Shown here piece by piece: positions 43,197 through 52,913 of a stretch of 64,000 bases of DNA. The position numbers and the translations under genes are program-made. Positions within the stretch are counted from its first letter, which is position 1. The number at the start of each line of letters is the position of its first letter. Source of the DNA: Acidobacteriota bacterium (GTDB taxonomy: Bacteria > Acidobacteriota > Terriglobia > Terriglobales > SCQP01); assembly GCA_027459505.1 (NCBI GenBank), contig DAIDIE010000041.1:191252-255251 (forward strand). Reading direction: 5' to 3'. The notes beneath the pieces are model-generated. The model did no database searches. It was not told where the DNA came from and saw nothing but the letters and a program-made list of their open reading frames with translations.

Positions 43197-46100
43197 GTGA
43201 TTGAAAAAATTATCAACGTCTGCGCCCGCAATCGCTTCCTGGTGTTTACTGCCGTCGTCCTCGTCGTGGCGGCCGGCCTGTATTGCATGCACCATGTTTC
43301 GCTGGACGCGCTGCCTGATATCTCCGATGTCCAGGTCGTCATTCACACCGCGTGGCCCGGTCAACCGCCATCCCTTGTCGAAGATCAGGTCTCCTATCCC
43401 CTCGTGACCGCTATGCTCGGCTCGCCGCGCGTCAGCTCCGTTCGTGCCCAGACGATGTTTGGCGATTCCTACGTCTTTGTCATCTTTCAGGACGGCACCG
43501 ACCTGTATTGGGCACGCAGCCGTGTGCTGGAGGCGCTGCAACGCCTGCAGGGGCAGCTCCCCGCCGGCGTCACCCCCGTGATCGGTCCCGATGCCACTGG
43601 CGCCGGTTGGGTCTATGAATACGCCCTCGTTGACCATAGCCATAACCAGAGTCTGGCGGATCTGCGCGCGCTCCAGGATTGGTATCTGCGCTATCAACTC
43701 GAAACTGTTCCCGGCGTCGCGGAAGTCGCTACCATTGGTGGCTTCCAGCGCCAGTACCAGTTGCGCCTGGACCCCGGCAAACTGCGTGCCTTCAACATCG
43801 GCTTGCGGCAGGTCATAGACCGCGTTCGGGCCAGCACCAATGAAGTTGGCGGCAATGTTCTCGAGATGAACGGCGCCCGCTACTTCGTGCGTGGCTTTGG
43901 CTACATTCGCTCCCTCTCGGCGTTGGCCGGTATCCCCGTCGGAGCCTTTAACGGCACGCCGGTCTACGTGCGCGACCTCGGCGTTGTCAGCTTCGGCCCC
44001 GCCTCCCGGGAGGGCGCCGCTGATTGGAACGGGGAAGGAGAGGTCGTGGGTGGTATTGTTATCGCCCGCTACGGCGCCAACGCTCTGACCGTTATCAATG
44101 GGGTCAAGCGCAAACTTGCGGAAATTGGACCGTCCTTGCCCGCGGGTGTCGAAATTCGCGCCGGATATGATCGCTCTGAACTTATTCAAAGCTCAATCGC
44201 CACACTACGCCGGGATCTCATCGAAGAGATGGTAATAGTCAGCATCGTCATTGTTGTATTCCTGCTGCACTTCCGCTCCGCCCTTATTCCTATCCTCACC
44301 CTCCCGATTGCGCTGCTGGCCTCGTTTATTCCAATGTATTTCCTCCACGTGAGCGCCAATATCATGTCCTTGGGCGGCATGGCGCTCGCGGTTGGCGTAC
44401 TCGTCGATGCCGCCATCGTGCTGGTGGAAAACGGACACCGCAAAATCAGTGCGTCGCCTGTCCTTAGCGAAGCCGAGCGGCGCGAACGTCTCCTGGCCGC
44501 GGCCCGCGAAGTCGGACCCGCTCTCTTCTTTTCCCTGCTCATCATTGTCGTCGCCTTCCTCCCTGTGTTCCTGCTCCAAGCCCAGGAGGGCAGAATGTTT
44601 GCTCCCCTGGCCTGGACCAAGACGCTGGCGGTTACTTGTTCCTCGATTCTGGCCATCACCTTGGTTCCGGCGCTCATGATGCTGCTCATTCGTGGCCGCA
44701 TCCGGCCAGAATCTGAAAACTCGGTCTCCCGATTCACCCAACGCCTTTACCTTCCAGTGCTGCATTGGTGCCTGCGGCATCGCTTCCTCACCATCTTCAT
44801 TAATGTCGCCTTTCTTCTTGTCACGATTCCTCTAGCGCTGTCTTTAGGCAGCCAGTTTATGCCTCCCCTGTTTGAAGGCGCGGCGCTCTACATGCCCACC
44901 TCGCTCCCCGGTATCTCTATCACTCAGGCCTCCCAGCTCTTGCAGTCGCAGGACAGGGTTTTGCATTCCTTTCCGGAAGTCGCGTCCGTTTTTGGCACCG
45001 TGGGCCGCTCTGACAGTGCCACCGACAATGCTCCCCTCGATATGTACGACACCACGGTCATGCTCAAGCCGCGCCGATACTGGCCAGCCGGGATGACCTA
45101 CGACAAGTTGATTTCGGAGATGAACGACCGCCTGCAAATTCCGGGCCTGTCGGCCACCTGGACTATGCCCGTCGAAAACCGCCTCGATATGGAGTTGACT
45201 GGATTGAAAACTCCGGTGGGGTTAAAACTGTCCGGCCCCGATCTGGCCCAGTTGCAGCGGCTGGGCGTTCGCGTCCAGAACCTCCTGCAGGGCATGCCCC
45301 AGGTGCGCTCAGTGTTTGCGGAACGCAACGATCAAGGCCTTTACATCAATATTCACGTCGATCGCCAGCAAGCCGCCCGCTATGGCCTGACCGTGGGGGC
45401 CGTACAGCGAGCCATCTCAACCGGCATCGGTGGCAGCAATGTCGCCCAGACGGTTGACGGCCGGCAACGCTTTTCCATCAACATCCGTTACAACCGCGAC
45501 TTTCGCAAAGATCTGCCGGCTCTGCGTCAGGTACTCGTGGATACCGCATCCGGAACACAGATTCCCCTCGGCGAACTGGCGCAGATTCAGATTTCCCATG
45601 GACCCGCAATGATCCGCGACGAAAATGGTCTTCCTACCTCCTACGTCTACATCGACCTCAAAACCTCTGATTACGGCACCTTTGTGCGCCAGGCTGCTCG
45701 GCGGCTCGCGCAACTTCGTCCGCCGCCGGGCTATGCCTGGCGCTGGTCGGGTGAGTACAAGTTCCAACAGCGTGCGCGTCATCGCTTGATGTACGTTGTC
45801 CCCCTCGTCTTCTTCTTGATTTTTGTGCTGCTCTATATCGTTTTCCGCTCAGCCCTGGAGGCGATCGTCCTCATCCTGCCCACGCTCTACGCGGTGAGCG
45901 GAGGATTATTGCTGCAGTGGGCGCTGCATTACAACTTCAGTGTGGCGGTTTGGGTCGGTTACATTGCCCTGTTCGGAATTGCTATTGAAACGGGTGTGGT
46001 TATGGTCGTCTATCTGCGCGAGGCGGTGCACGAAAGAGCGCAACGAGGCGCTCTCAACACCCCGGCTGACGTTCACGAGGCGGCTATCGCCGGCGCTGTT

Positions 46101-46328
46101 CACCGCTTGCGGCCGAAATTGATGACCGTTGCCACCGTGCTGGCTAGCCTTACTCCGGTGCTCTTGGAGCGGGGAATTGGCTCAGACCTGATGAAACCCA
46201 TTGCCGCTCCCATCGTCGGCGGCATGATCACGTCCGCGATCCATGTCCTGGTGCTGGTGCCAGTCTTCTTTGTGATGATCGAGGAGAGGCGATTGGCCAA
46301 GCGCCTCAAATCCAACACTCCCCTGTGA
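43197..46328 (+). CDS. cusA: RND heavy-metal efflux pump, CusA-like
   Basis: 1043 aa, GTG start with GGGAGG ahead. Twelve-helix RND pump; the fourth-helix motif is VGVLVDAAIVLVEN, of the type seen in monovalent-metal (Cu+, Ag+) CusA pumps rather than CzcA (DFGIIVDGAVVIVEN). Periplasmic Met residues lie in PLDMYDTTVML and NRLDMELTG. The position following ARYG is Leu (AARYGLTVG); in E. coli CusA I recall a metal-binding Met there, so one ligand may be missing (alignment needed). It exports metal from periplasm or cytoplasm with proton counterflow. The C-terminus ends shortly after helix 12. Confidence 0.9.
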   Translation: MIEKIINVCARNRFLVFTAVVLVVAAGLYCMHHVSLDALPDISDVQVVIHTAWPGQPPSLVEDQVSYPLVTAMLGSPRVSSVRAQTMFGDSYVFVIFQDGTDLYWARSRVLEALQRLQGQLPAGVTPVIGPDATGAGWVYEYALVDHSHNQSLADLRALQDWYLRYQLETVPGVAEVATIGGFQRQYQLRLDPGKLRAFNIGLRQVIDRVRASTNEVGGNVLEMNGARYFVRGFGYIRSLSALAGIPVGAFNGTPVYVRDLGVVSFGPASREGAADWNGEGEVVGGIVIARYGANALTVINGVKRKLAEIGPSLPAGVEIRAGYDRSELIQSSIATLRRDLIEEMVIVSIVIVVFLLHFRSALIPILTLPIALLASFIPMYFLHVSANIMSLGGMALAVGVLVDAAIVLVENGHRKISASPVLSEAERRERLLAAAREVGPALFFSLLIIVVAFLPVFLLQAQEGRMFAPLAWTKTLAVTCSSILAITLVPALMMLLIRGRIRPESENSVSRFTQRLYLPVLHWCLRHRFLTIFINVAFLLVTIPLALSLGSQFMPPLFEGAALYMPTSLPGISITQASQLLQSQDRVLHSFPEVASVFGTVGRSDSATDNAPLDMYDTTVMLKPRRYWPAGMTYDKLISEMNDRLQIPGLSATWTMPVENRLDMELTGLKTPVGLKLSGPDLAQLQRLGVRVQNLLQGMPQVRSVFAERNDQGLYINIHVDRQQAARYGLTVGAVQRAISTGIGGSNVAQTVDGRQRFSINIRYNRDFRKDLPALRQVLVDTASGTQIPLGELAQIQISHGPAMIRDENGLPTSYVYIDLKTSDYGTFVRQAARRLAQLRPPPGYAWRWSGEYKFQQRARHRLMYVVPLVFFLIFVLLYIVFRSALEAIVLILPTLYAVSGGLLLQWALHYNFSVAVWVGYIALFGIAIETGVVMVVYLREAVHERAQRGALNTPADVHEAAIAGAVHRLRPKLMTVATVLASLTPVLLERGIGSDLMKPIAAPIVGGMITSAIHVLVLVPVFFVMIEERRLAKRLKSNTPL

Positions 46329-46465
46329 GGGAGTGCACATTAGTCCTCGCAACGAACACTTTTTTCTGGCTGAGGAACCCCGCTTGTAACAATTTCGTAA
46401 CTTTTGTGTGTTTAAGCTGGAATTGAGCAGTAGCTATGGCCGTTTGGGGCCAATGAGCACGATCA

Positions 46466-46633
46466 ATGGCTACTCACTCTCTTGCTGCCGTCTATAACGA
46501 CGTCTTCTGCTGGCGTTGCGGTTGCGATTTGACACGACGCAAGTCCACCACGCTGCTGGACCGGCTCTTTAAACTGTTTGGCTTCAAAACGTACGGTTGC
46601 CGCCGCTGCAACTGCCGCCGCTATCGTTTTTGA
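46466..46633 (+). CDS. 55-aa zinc-ribbon protein downstream of cusA
   Basis: A short frame of 55 codons plus TGA. The product has FCWRCGCDLTRR near residue 15 and YGCRRCNCRRYRF at the C-terminus, i.e. two CxxCxC knuckles 24-30 residues apart, with a basic and hydrophobic linker (LLDRLFKLFGFK). It is absent from routine gene calls because of its size. No ribosome binding site is obvious; the upstream 90 bp is AT-rich. Similar tiny zinc-ribbon proteins are usually uncharacterised. The arrangement of Cys and Arg is too regular to be chance. Confidence 0.55.
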   Translation: MATHSLAAVYNDVFCWRCGCDLTRRKSTTLLDRLFKLFGFKTYGCRRCNCRRYRF

Positions 46634-46675
46634 TTACAGGCATGGGAGCCGGGCATCTTGCGAGGGGCTCGCTGT

Positions 46676-48409
46676 TTACTGAGCTGCTACCGCTTCAGCC
46701 GCAGGGACGCGTTCCGCCTCGCGCCAGTCCTTCAGGATGAGCTGAATTCTCTCCCCGTAGACCGGATGATTGGTTTGCTCAAGCCAAAAGGTAACGTCCA
46801 ACCTGCTGCGCACCTCTCCGGCGCGCTCCGCCATCCCCCATCCCAGCGCTTCAAACCTCGACGCGTCTTTTCGTAGCCGCAGCTTGAGATGCCGCTCCTT
46901 CAGGATTTCAGGTGGGCTGATCAGCTCGACATTCCGGCAGATGAACAATGGCTTCGGGTTTCCAATCCCGAACGGTTCGCAGCTTTCCAGTTCGCGCAGT
47001 AAACGTGGCGTAATCTCGGCAAGCTCCAGTTCCGTGTCTATTTCGATGACGGGCGGCGTTGCGGGAGGATAAGCCAGTGCCGCCTGGTTGAGGCGGGTTC
47101 GCAACAATCCCAGCCGCTCAGTCGCAATCGTGACACCGACGGCCTGCGCATGTCCGCCAAACCGTTCCATCAATTCCGGGCAGGTTTCCAGTAGCCGCAG
47201 CAGGTGAACGCCAGCTGGCGCCCTGCCCGATCCATAGCACAGCTGGCCTTCGTTACTGAAGACCAGCACTGGCCGGTGAATTCGCTCCATCACTTTGCTG
47301 GCGACGATACCCAATACGCCGCGGTGCCAGCCTGCCCCTTCCACGCACAACACACGGCAGTCGCTAAGCGCTGGCTCGTTCTCGATCCGATCAAAAATCT
47401 CATTTCGGATCCGCTCCTCAACCCGCTGCCGTTCCGCGTTCAGTTGTTCCAACTGTTCCGCCAGCGCGCCTGCCTCCGGCGCGGCTGCCTCAAACAACTC
47501 AACCACCGAGCGTGCATCCCGCATGCGTCCAGCCGCATTGAGTCGTGGCGCGATACGAAACGAGATGTCCTCCGACCGCAGGTTGCTCTTGCCCGGCAGC
47601 GCTCGTGCCAGCAACGCTCTCAGGCCGGGATTCACGGGCGTCGCCAAGCCTTCCAAGCCCAACCGCGTCAAAACCCGGTTTTCTCCTTGCAGAGGAACGG
47701 AATCCGCTACCGTTCCCAATGCCGCCAGCTTGAAAAACGATTGGAACCATTTGGGGTATTCACCCGCTAGCAACCGCCCCGCGTACTCAAACAATGCCTG
47801 CGCCAGTTTCAGCACTACCCCCACCCCGCAGAGGTTCTTGTCGGGATACTGACATCCTTCTTGGTGTGGGTTCAGCACCGCCACCGCTGGCGCCGGATCG
47901 GAACCGGGCAGGTGATGATCAGTGACGATCACGTCTAAACCAAGCTGGCGCGCCGCTCGCAATTCCTCATGGGCGCGAATGCCAGTATCGACCGTGATGA
48001 CGAGCCCCACGCCTCCACTGGCCGCCTGTTCCAGTACCGCGGTGCGCAAACCATATCCCTCGCCCAGCCGCTGCGGGATGTAGTACTCCGGACTTCCCCC
48101 AAGCATGCGCAGGGCTTTGCTGAGCAAGACTACCGACGTTGCGCCGTCTACGTCGTAGTCGCCGTAGATGAGTATCTTTTCCTGTGACTCGAGCGCTTGG
48201 GAGATGCGCTCCACCGCCTCGCGCATGCCCAACATCATCCAGGGAGCGTGAAGCTGTTCAATACCGGGATTCAAGAATGCCTTGGCCTGCTCCACCGAGC
48301 TGACTCCGCGGCTTACCAAAAGCCTGGCTGTCGCCGTGGAGATTTTCAGTTCGGAGCTGAAAATCCCGGCAAGATTGCTGTCGGCGCTCTTGAGCTTCCA
48401 TTGACGCAT
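46676..48409 (-). CDS. recJ: Single-stranded-DNA-specific exonuclease RecJ
   Basis: 577 aa. DHH-family motifs: IYGDYDVDGATS, TVDTGIRAHEEL, VTDHHLPGSDP and the DHHA1-like GGHAQAVGVTI, plus the C-terminal OB-type region. It degrades 5' single-stranded ends in RecF-pathway recombination and mismatch repair. Normal length. The start overlaps no other gene; TATACT occurs 12 nt before the ATG. Confidence 0.93.
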   Translation of the reverse strand: MRQWKLKSADSNLAGIFSSELKISTATARLLVSRGVSSVEQAKAFLNPGIEQLHAPWMMLGMREAVERISQALESQEKILIYGDYDVDGATSVVLLSKALRMLGGSPEYYIPQRLGEGYGLRTAVLEQAASGGVGLVITVDTGIRAHEELRAARQLGLDVIVTDHHLPGSDPAPAVAVLNPHQEGCQYPDKNLCGVGVVLKLAQALFEYAGRLLAGEYPKWFQSFFKLAALGTVADSVPLQGENRVLTRLGLEGLATPVNPGLRALLARALPGKSNLRSEDISFRIAPRLNAAGRMRDARSVVELFEAAAPEAGALAEQLEQLNAERQRVEERIRNEIFDRIENEPALSDCRVLCVEGAGWHRGVLGIVASKVMERIHRPVLVFSNEGQLCYGSGRAPAGVHLLRLLETCPELMERFGGHAQAVGVTIATERLGLLRTRLNQAALAYPPATPPVIEIDTELELAEITPRLLRELESCEPFGIGNPKPLFICRNVELISPPEILKERHLKLRLRKDASRFEALGWGMAERAGEVRSRLDVTFWLEQTNHPVYGERIQLILKDWREAERVPAAEAVAAQ

Positions 48410-48486
48410 GGCAGGTACGCCAGTATACGCGTCATCGGCCTGCCTGAAGGCCAGAAATGTGTGCGAGTCCTTGCGGGAACACCGGA

Positions 48487-48691
48487 GGAGCGAGCCACCG
48501 AGTCCTCCCTGTGGGAGAGATCACCGGAGGAGATCGCCAGTGGAGGGACGCGAAATTCCCCGTGGTCTCCAATGGGGTGGCTCGCGCCGGGCAGGAGCCC
48601 GGCCTGGGGGGCGACTTCACGGTCTCACTGGAGAACGTGCCAGCCACCCAACGGAAAGCAATGCCGGTGGACGGCTCAGGAGACGAGGCCG
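48487..48691. repeat. Dispersed GC-rich repeat, copy B
   Basis: Matches copy C almost base for base from GGAGCGAGCCACCGAG onward, including a near-identical 70-bp 3' part (starting TCTCACTGGAGAACGTGCC). Internal inverted repeat GCGAGCCACC/GGTGGCTCGC. The 13-bp direct repeat GCGGGAACACCGG at 48473-48485 and 48698-48710 brackets the copy. It lies between recJ and the radical SAM gene. Confidence 0.75.
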
Positions 48692-48725
48692 CCCCTCGCG
48701 GGAACACCGGTCGCGCCCTGGGTCG

Positions 48726-49772
48726 CTAATCGAGTACGCCCGCCAGATCGGCCTCTTCGACCGCGGCCGGACTGGCCGGTGCGCCAATCTGCACCAGCGG
48801 CGGATGTTGTGGCCGCCGCCATTGGTCCAGCACCGAGGTGTAATGGGCGCACGCCACGGTGCACAGCGGAGCGCAGCTCTTGCCGGTCTCAAATTCCCGG
48901 CGAATATCTTCCACCGTGTAGTCGTGCAGCGAAATGCCCGGATAGCCCCGCTGCTGGCTGCAGTAGTGCACTAGCCCCTCTTCGCAGATGTAGAGGTAAC
49001 GCGCACCCGCCCGGCATTTCCAGTCGTGTTCTCGGCCTGCGGCGATGTTGTCCTGAAACTTGTTGAAGCGCGCAAAGTTGCGCTTCCCCAGCCGGCGCAC
49101 TAGTTGATAAACCTCGGCTTCGCGTCCCGTCAGCGGACGCAATTGACCTTTGCCGTCGTGAATGATACCAACGGTGCTAATGAAGCCAAGCTCTACCGCT
49201 CTTTTGGCAATGATCAGGGCATCTTCCGGGTTGCGAACACCGGAACCAAGGACGGAATTGATGTTCACATCGAAGCGGGCATGCTCGGCCAACATCAACA
49301 GCTTCTTGTCCAGTACCTTGAGGCTCTTCTTGGAAACCTCGTCAGGCTGCACGTTGTCGATTGAAATCTGCAGGTAATCCAGCCCTGCCGCGTTCAGCGA
49401 TTGAATCCGCTCGGGAACCAGGAGGTAGCCGTTGGTTATCATTCCGGCCAGAGCGCCGTTGCGGCGGATACGGGCAATGATCTTTTCCAGGTCCGGATGC
49501 ATCAATGGCTCGCCGCCGCTGATCGTCACCAGAGATGTTCCCAACTCGCCCAGTTTGTCAATGCGCCGTTCCATCTCCACCAGCGCAACCGGGGAAGAGA
49601 AGTTGTCATACTCGTTGCAGTAGCCGCAGGCCAGGTTACAACGTCGCATCGGCACGATCTGTACCTGTATCGGGTGGCTCGTCGACAGAAATGCCTTTGC
49701 TACCCCCCTCCACTCGCGGAGGTGACGGCTTATGGCCTTTCGGCGGGCGTGCGGCTGTACGGTTTCGTTCAT
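48726..49772 (-). CDS. Radical SAM protein with SPASM-type C-terminus
   Basis: 348 aa with GGAG 6 nt before the ATG. Radical SAM cluster motif CNLACGYC, then [16 protein letters not shown] and the ISIDN strand. The C-terminal third has a Cys-rich SPASM-like region ([21 protein letters not shown]) that may hold auxiliary iron-sulphur clusters. Enzymes of this group modify peptides or sugars, or mature other enzymes. No peptide substrate gene or partner is visible nearby, so the reaction is not known. The nearby repeat copy B lies just past its stop. Confidence 0.8.
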   Translation of the reverse strand: MNETVQPHARRKAISRHLREWRGVAKAFLSTSHPIQVQIVPMRRCNLACGYCNEYDNFSSPVALVEMERRIDKLGELGTSLVTISGGEPLMHPDLEKIIARIRRNGALAGMITNGYLLVPERIQSLNAAGLDYLQISIDNVQPDEVSKKSLKVLDKKLLMLAEHARFDVNINSVLGSGVRNPEDALIIAKRAVELGFISTVGIIHDGKGQLRPLTGREAEVYQLVRRLGKRNFARFNKFQDNIAAGREHDWKCRAGARYLYICEEGLVHYCSQQRGYPGISLHDYTVEDIRREFETGKSCAPLCTVACAHYTSVLDQWRRPQHPPLVQIGAPASPAAVEEADLAGVLD

Positions 49773-50095
49773 TGGTTCTCCGGACGTGGGCTCTCCGTTT
49801 TTCGCTGGATCCCCAGTGCCTTACGCCTTCAAGGCGCTGCGCCCATCGTAGTGCATCAATGGACAGTCCTGGTCAGGTTTGTACCATTCTAAACTGAGAT
49901 TCCGGCTATGGCACCGTCCCCAAGCCCAACTAGCAATGATGAGCCGGCCACCTCCATTTTCGCCATCGCTGCCAATTCCGTCACCCGTTTCACAGGGAAA
50001 GGGTGAAAACCCGGCCTTAACGGTCTCAAACCTCATTGGGGCAGAGCAGCTTTGGGCACCCAGCTTCCGGCCGCCAGTGCTGCTTCCCCCTTCCC
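49773..50095. other. Divergent gap between radical SAM and lptC-like genes
   Basis: 323 bp with no supported gene. Short open frames on both strands lack ribosome binding sites. It presumably holds promoters for the two divergent genes, but no convincing hexamers were found. No hairpin terminator is visible. Confidence 0.5.
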
Positions 50096-52864
50096 ATGCT
50101 GCCCCATACTAAACATGACAGAACTGTGCCAGTACTCTCCTCCCATCCCGCTCCCCAACGCACCCGTCTGGAGCGCATCCGTCTGCTGCTAGGGTTTGCG
50201 ATCCTGCTTGCCGCCATTACGGTGGGCATTGTCTACTGGATCGGCCACCACAGGGCGGTGAAGCCCAACGCGCCCGTTGCTCATGTCGGACTCAATATTC
50301 GGGAAACCGCCAATGGCTTTGAGCTATCGCGCTCCGAAGGCGGCCGCACTTTGTTTACGGTACACGCCAAAGTTGCCACTCTTGGCCAAAACAACCGTGC
50401 GCTATTGCGGCAGGTCCAGGTGCAGGCCTTTGAGCCCGATGGCGTTCATGCCGATCAGATTTTCGGACAGGAGTTCGAATACGACGCCAATACGGGCGAG
50501 GTCTCTGATCACGGGTTGGTTCACATCGACCTGGAGGGAGTGCCGCAAAAGCCTGCCCCCGGAACATCCACGGCCATGGCTGAAGAAGTGGGTAATCCGG
50601 TGCACCTCGAGGCCAACGATTTGGTTTTCAATACCAAATCCGGGTCCGGCGATATCCGCCAGGGTTTGGTCTTTCATTACCTCAACGCTCAGGGCAGCGC
50701 CAGCACTGCTCACCTCTCCACCCGGCCTGACGTTGTGACCCTTTCCGGTAACGTGATCCTGCATTGGCTCCGCCCTCAGGGGGCTCCGGTCACTGTTACC
50801 GCCGCATGGGCGACCTTGCAAAGAGATTCCGGACTCATCACCCTCGGCTCGCCGGCACAAATCCAAACGAGAGACAATTTGGGCGCCTCTCAGTCGTTGA
50901 CGGCTGATCAGCTCGTACTGCATTTGCGCCCCGATTACTCTATTGCCTCGGCGCAGGCACTTGGCGCCGTTCACGCTCAAAGCCAGTCCGCGCAACAACA
51001 GCTTCGAGCCTCGGCGAACGCCGCCACCGCGCTCTTTGTCGAGCCTCCCAAGAGACAAGCTGGTTCTTCTTCTGCTTCAAAGCAATTTACAGCCGCAAAG
51101 CCAACGGCGAAGCTAACCTCTGCCCCATTGGCTAACGCAACGAATGTGCTCTTTCGGCAGCTTCAGCTCAACGGCGCAGTCCACCTTCGCGAAATGCACG
51201 CCCAGGTACAGGACGACCTCAGGGCTGGGATGTTGACGCTCTTCTTCGGCGCGGACAACACCTTGGAGCACGGTGAAACACGCGGTGGAACCCGCCTTCT
51301 GGTCGTCAACACCCAATCGCCCCCGGGACGCTCGCGGCGTGCCCCCCTCGCCACTGTCAAACAGCTCGACCATCGCTCCTCCGCCACGGGGGCCCTTTCA
51401 CCGCTCGGCGGTCCAGGACGCCGTGTCCTCACCGCTCCCGGACTCGATTTCACCTTCCAACCGCTGGCGCAAGCGCCGGCCGGCGTGCGCCGTAGCCCAG
51501 GAAGTCCTGCAATTCTTCCTGTAGAAATCCACTCCGTTGTAAGCGTTGGGCGCGCTCAACTGACGTCACTCCAGCGTGTCTCCGCTCCGGTCGGGGGTGC
51601 TACTTTTTCTAAACACTCGATCTCTGGCCGTTCGAGCGCGATCGAGACGAATCGCATCGAAGCTGATCTCATTCGAGCTTCATTCAACAATCGTGGGCAG
51701 ATTAGACAGGCGAATGGAGATGGGCACGTTGCACTCTCACAGCAGTTGGACGCACCAGCGCAGCCGCCGCTGCTTCGCACTAGCACTTGTGCACGCCTGT
51801 CGGCTCGTTTTATCTCTGGTCGATTGAGCCAAGTCACTGAGCAGGGAAACGTGGATTTTCGGCAGCAGCAGCAGGAACTGCGCTCCGATAATTTGGTCTA
51901 CAACGCTCTCTCCGGCATCGTCCTGTTGATTGCGCAGAAGACCAGTGCCTACACGGATGGACTGGTCCGGGGAACTAGTCCCGCAGCGGACTTTGCCGCC
52001 CCACTCGCCCGTTGGGTCGTTAATTCCAGTGCACTCACCGCCTCCGGTGGAGTACAGGTATCGATGCTGCCGGGGAGCAGTGGCTTCGCACTCATGCCAG
52101 CAATGCGCACCGCGGGCAGATCTTCCACTCGTGCGGCCGCTCCAAAGGCCCGTGTTGCCGGTTCCAATCCTTTGAATGGCTCGAAATTGCCAGTGAATAT
52201 CACCGCTTCCCAAGCTGAAATGAATCAGCAACAGGGTTGGGCCACCTTCCGTGGCGCCGTGCGCCTCTGGCAAGGCTCCAACCTAATGCTGGCCAGCCAG
52301 CTACACCTGGATCGCAACAGCGGTCGCATGTCTGCCAATGGCGTGCGGAGCAGCTTTCCCGCCTCTGCGCAGGCTTTAGCCCCTGCACCCACAAGTCGCG
52401 GGGCCAAGAGCGGCGGCCCCCTCCGCAGTCAGCCCATGACCATTGCGGCTCGCCAGTTCACCTACTCTCAAAAATCGAATCAGGCCATCTACAGCGGCAA
52501 TGTCGTGGTGCTCAGCGATGGAATGACAATGAAGGCCGACCGGTTAGTCGCCAGCATTGCCCCCACAGGTTCTTCCGCTACGAGCCGTGCATCCGCTGCG
52601 AGTGGATCCTCTGGCATTCAGCGCATCGACGCACTGGGGCATGTGAGGGTGACAGCTCCCGGACGCCACGCACGTGCCGACCGCGCTGTTTACCTGGTTC
52701 AATCACGACAGGTCACCTTGAGCGGAGGGCCGCCAAGCATTTCGGATGCCGAACTGGGGTTTTTGACCGGCCGTTCGTTGACTTTCTCGCCCCTGGGTGG
52801 TACGATCCGCGTCGAAAGTCAGCCCGGTGCACGCACCTACGGCCTCTATCGTGTGCATCGATAA
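50096..52864 (+). CDS. lptC: LptC/LptA-type LPS export protein, giant OstA form
   Basis: 922 aa from the ATG at 50096; a GTG at 50126 is a later alternative and a TTG at 50036 an earlier one. A membrane anchor at about 31-49 (LLLGFAILLAAITVGIVYW) is followed by an LptC-like section (HVGLNIRETANGFELSRSEG) and then repeated OstA/LptA beta-jellyroll pieces, clearest at about 697-720 and 780-800 (MTIAARQFTYSQKSNQAIYS). LptC and LptA are normally about 190 aa each; here one chain seems to hold both, and no separate lptA exists next to lptB. The middle has long low-complexity Ala/Ser-rich linkers. It builds the periplasmic bridge for lipopolysaccharide export with LptB. Confidence 0.75.
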   Translation: MLPHTKHDRTVPVLSSHPAPQRTRLERIRLLLGFAILLAAITVGIVYWIGHHRAVKPNAPVAHVGLNIRETANGFELSRSEGGRTLFTVHAKVATLGQNNRALLRQVQVQAFEPDGVHADQIFGQEFEYDANTGEVSDHGLVHIDLEGVPQKPAPGTSTAMAEEVGNPVHLEANDLVFNTKSGSGDIRQGLVFHYLNAQGSASTAHLSTRPDVVTLSGNVILHWLRPQGAPVTVTAAWATLQRDSGLITLGSPAQIQTRDNLGASQSLTADQLVLHLRPDYSIASAQALGAVHAQSQSAQQQLRASANAATALFVEPPKRQAGSSSASKQFTAAKPTAKLTSAPLANATNVLFRQLQLNGAVHLREMHAQVQDDLRAGMLTLFFGADNTLEHGETRGGTRLLVVNTQSPPGRSRRAPLATVKQLDHRSSATGALSPLGGPGRRVLTAPGLDFTFQPLAQAPAGVRRSPGSPAILPVEIHSVVSVGRAQLTSLQRVSAPVGGATFSKHSISGRSSAIETNRIEADLIRASFNNRGQIRQANGDGHVALSQQLDAPAQPPLLRTSTCARLSARFISGRLSQVTEQGNVDFRQQQQELRSDNLVYNALSGIVLLIAQKTSAYTDGLVRGTSPAADFAAPLARWVVNSSALTASGGVQVSMLPGSSGFALMPAMRTAGRSSTRAAAPKARVAGSNPLNGSKLPVNITASQAEMNQQQGWATFRGAVRLWQGSNLMLASQLHLDRNSGRMSANGVRSSFPASAQALAPAPTSRGAKSGGPLRSQPMTIAARQFTYSQKSNQAIYSGNVVVLSDGMTMKADRLVASIAPTGSSATSRASAASGSSGIQRIDALGHVRVTAPGRHARADRAVYLVQSRQVTLSGGPPSISDAELGFLTGRSLTFSPLGGTIRVESQPGARTYGLYRVHR

Positions 52865-52913
52865 GTCGTTATTTTTCAGTGTCTTATAGCTGCAAAGCGA
52901 AGTTTAATGGGCT

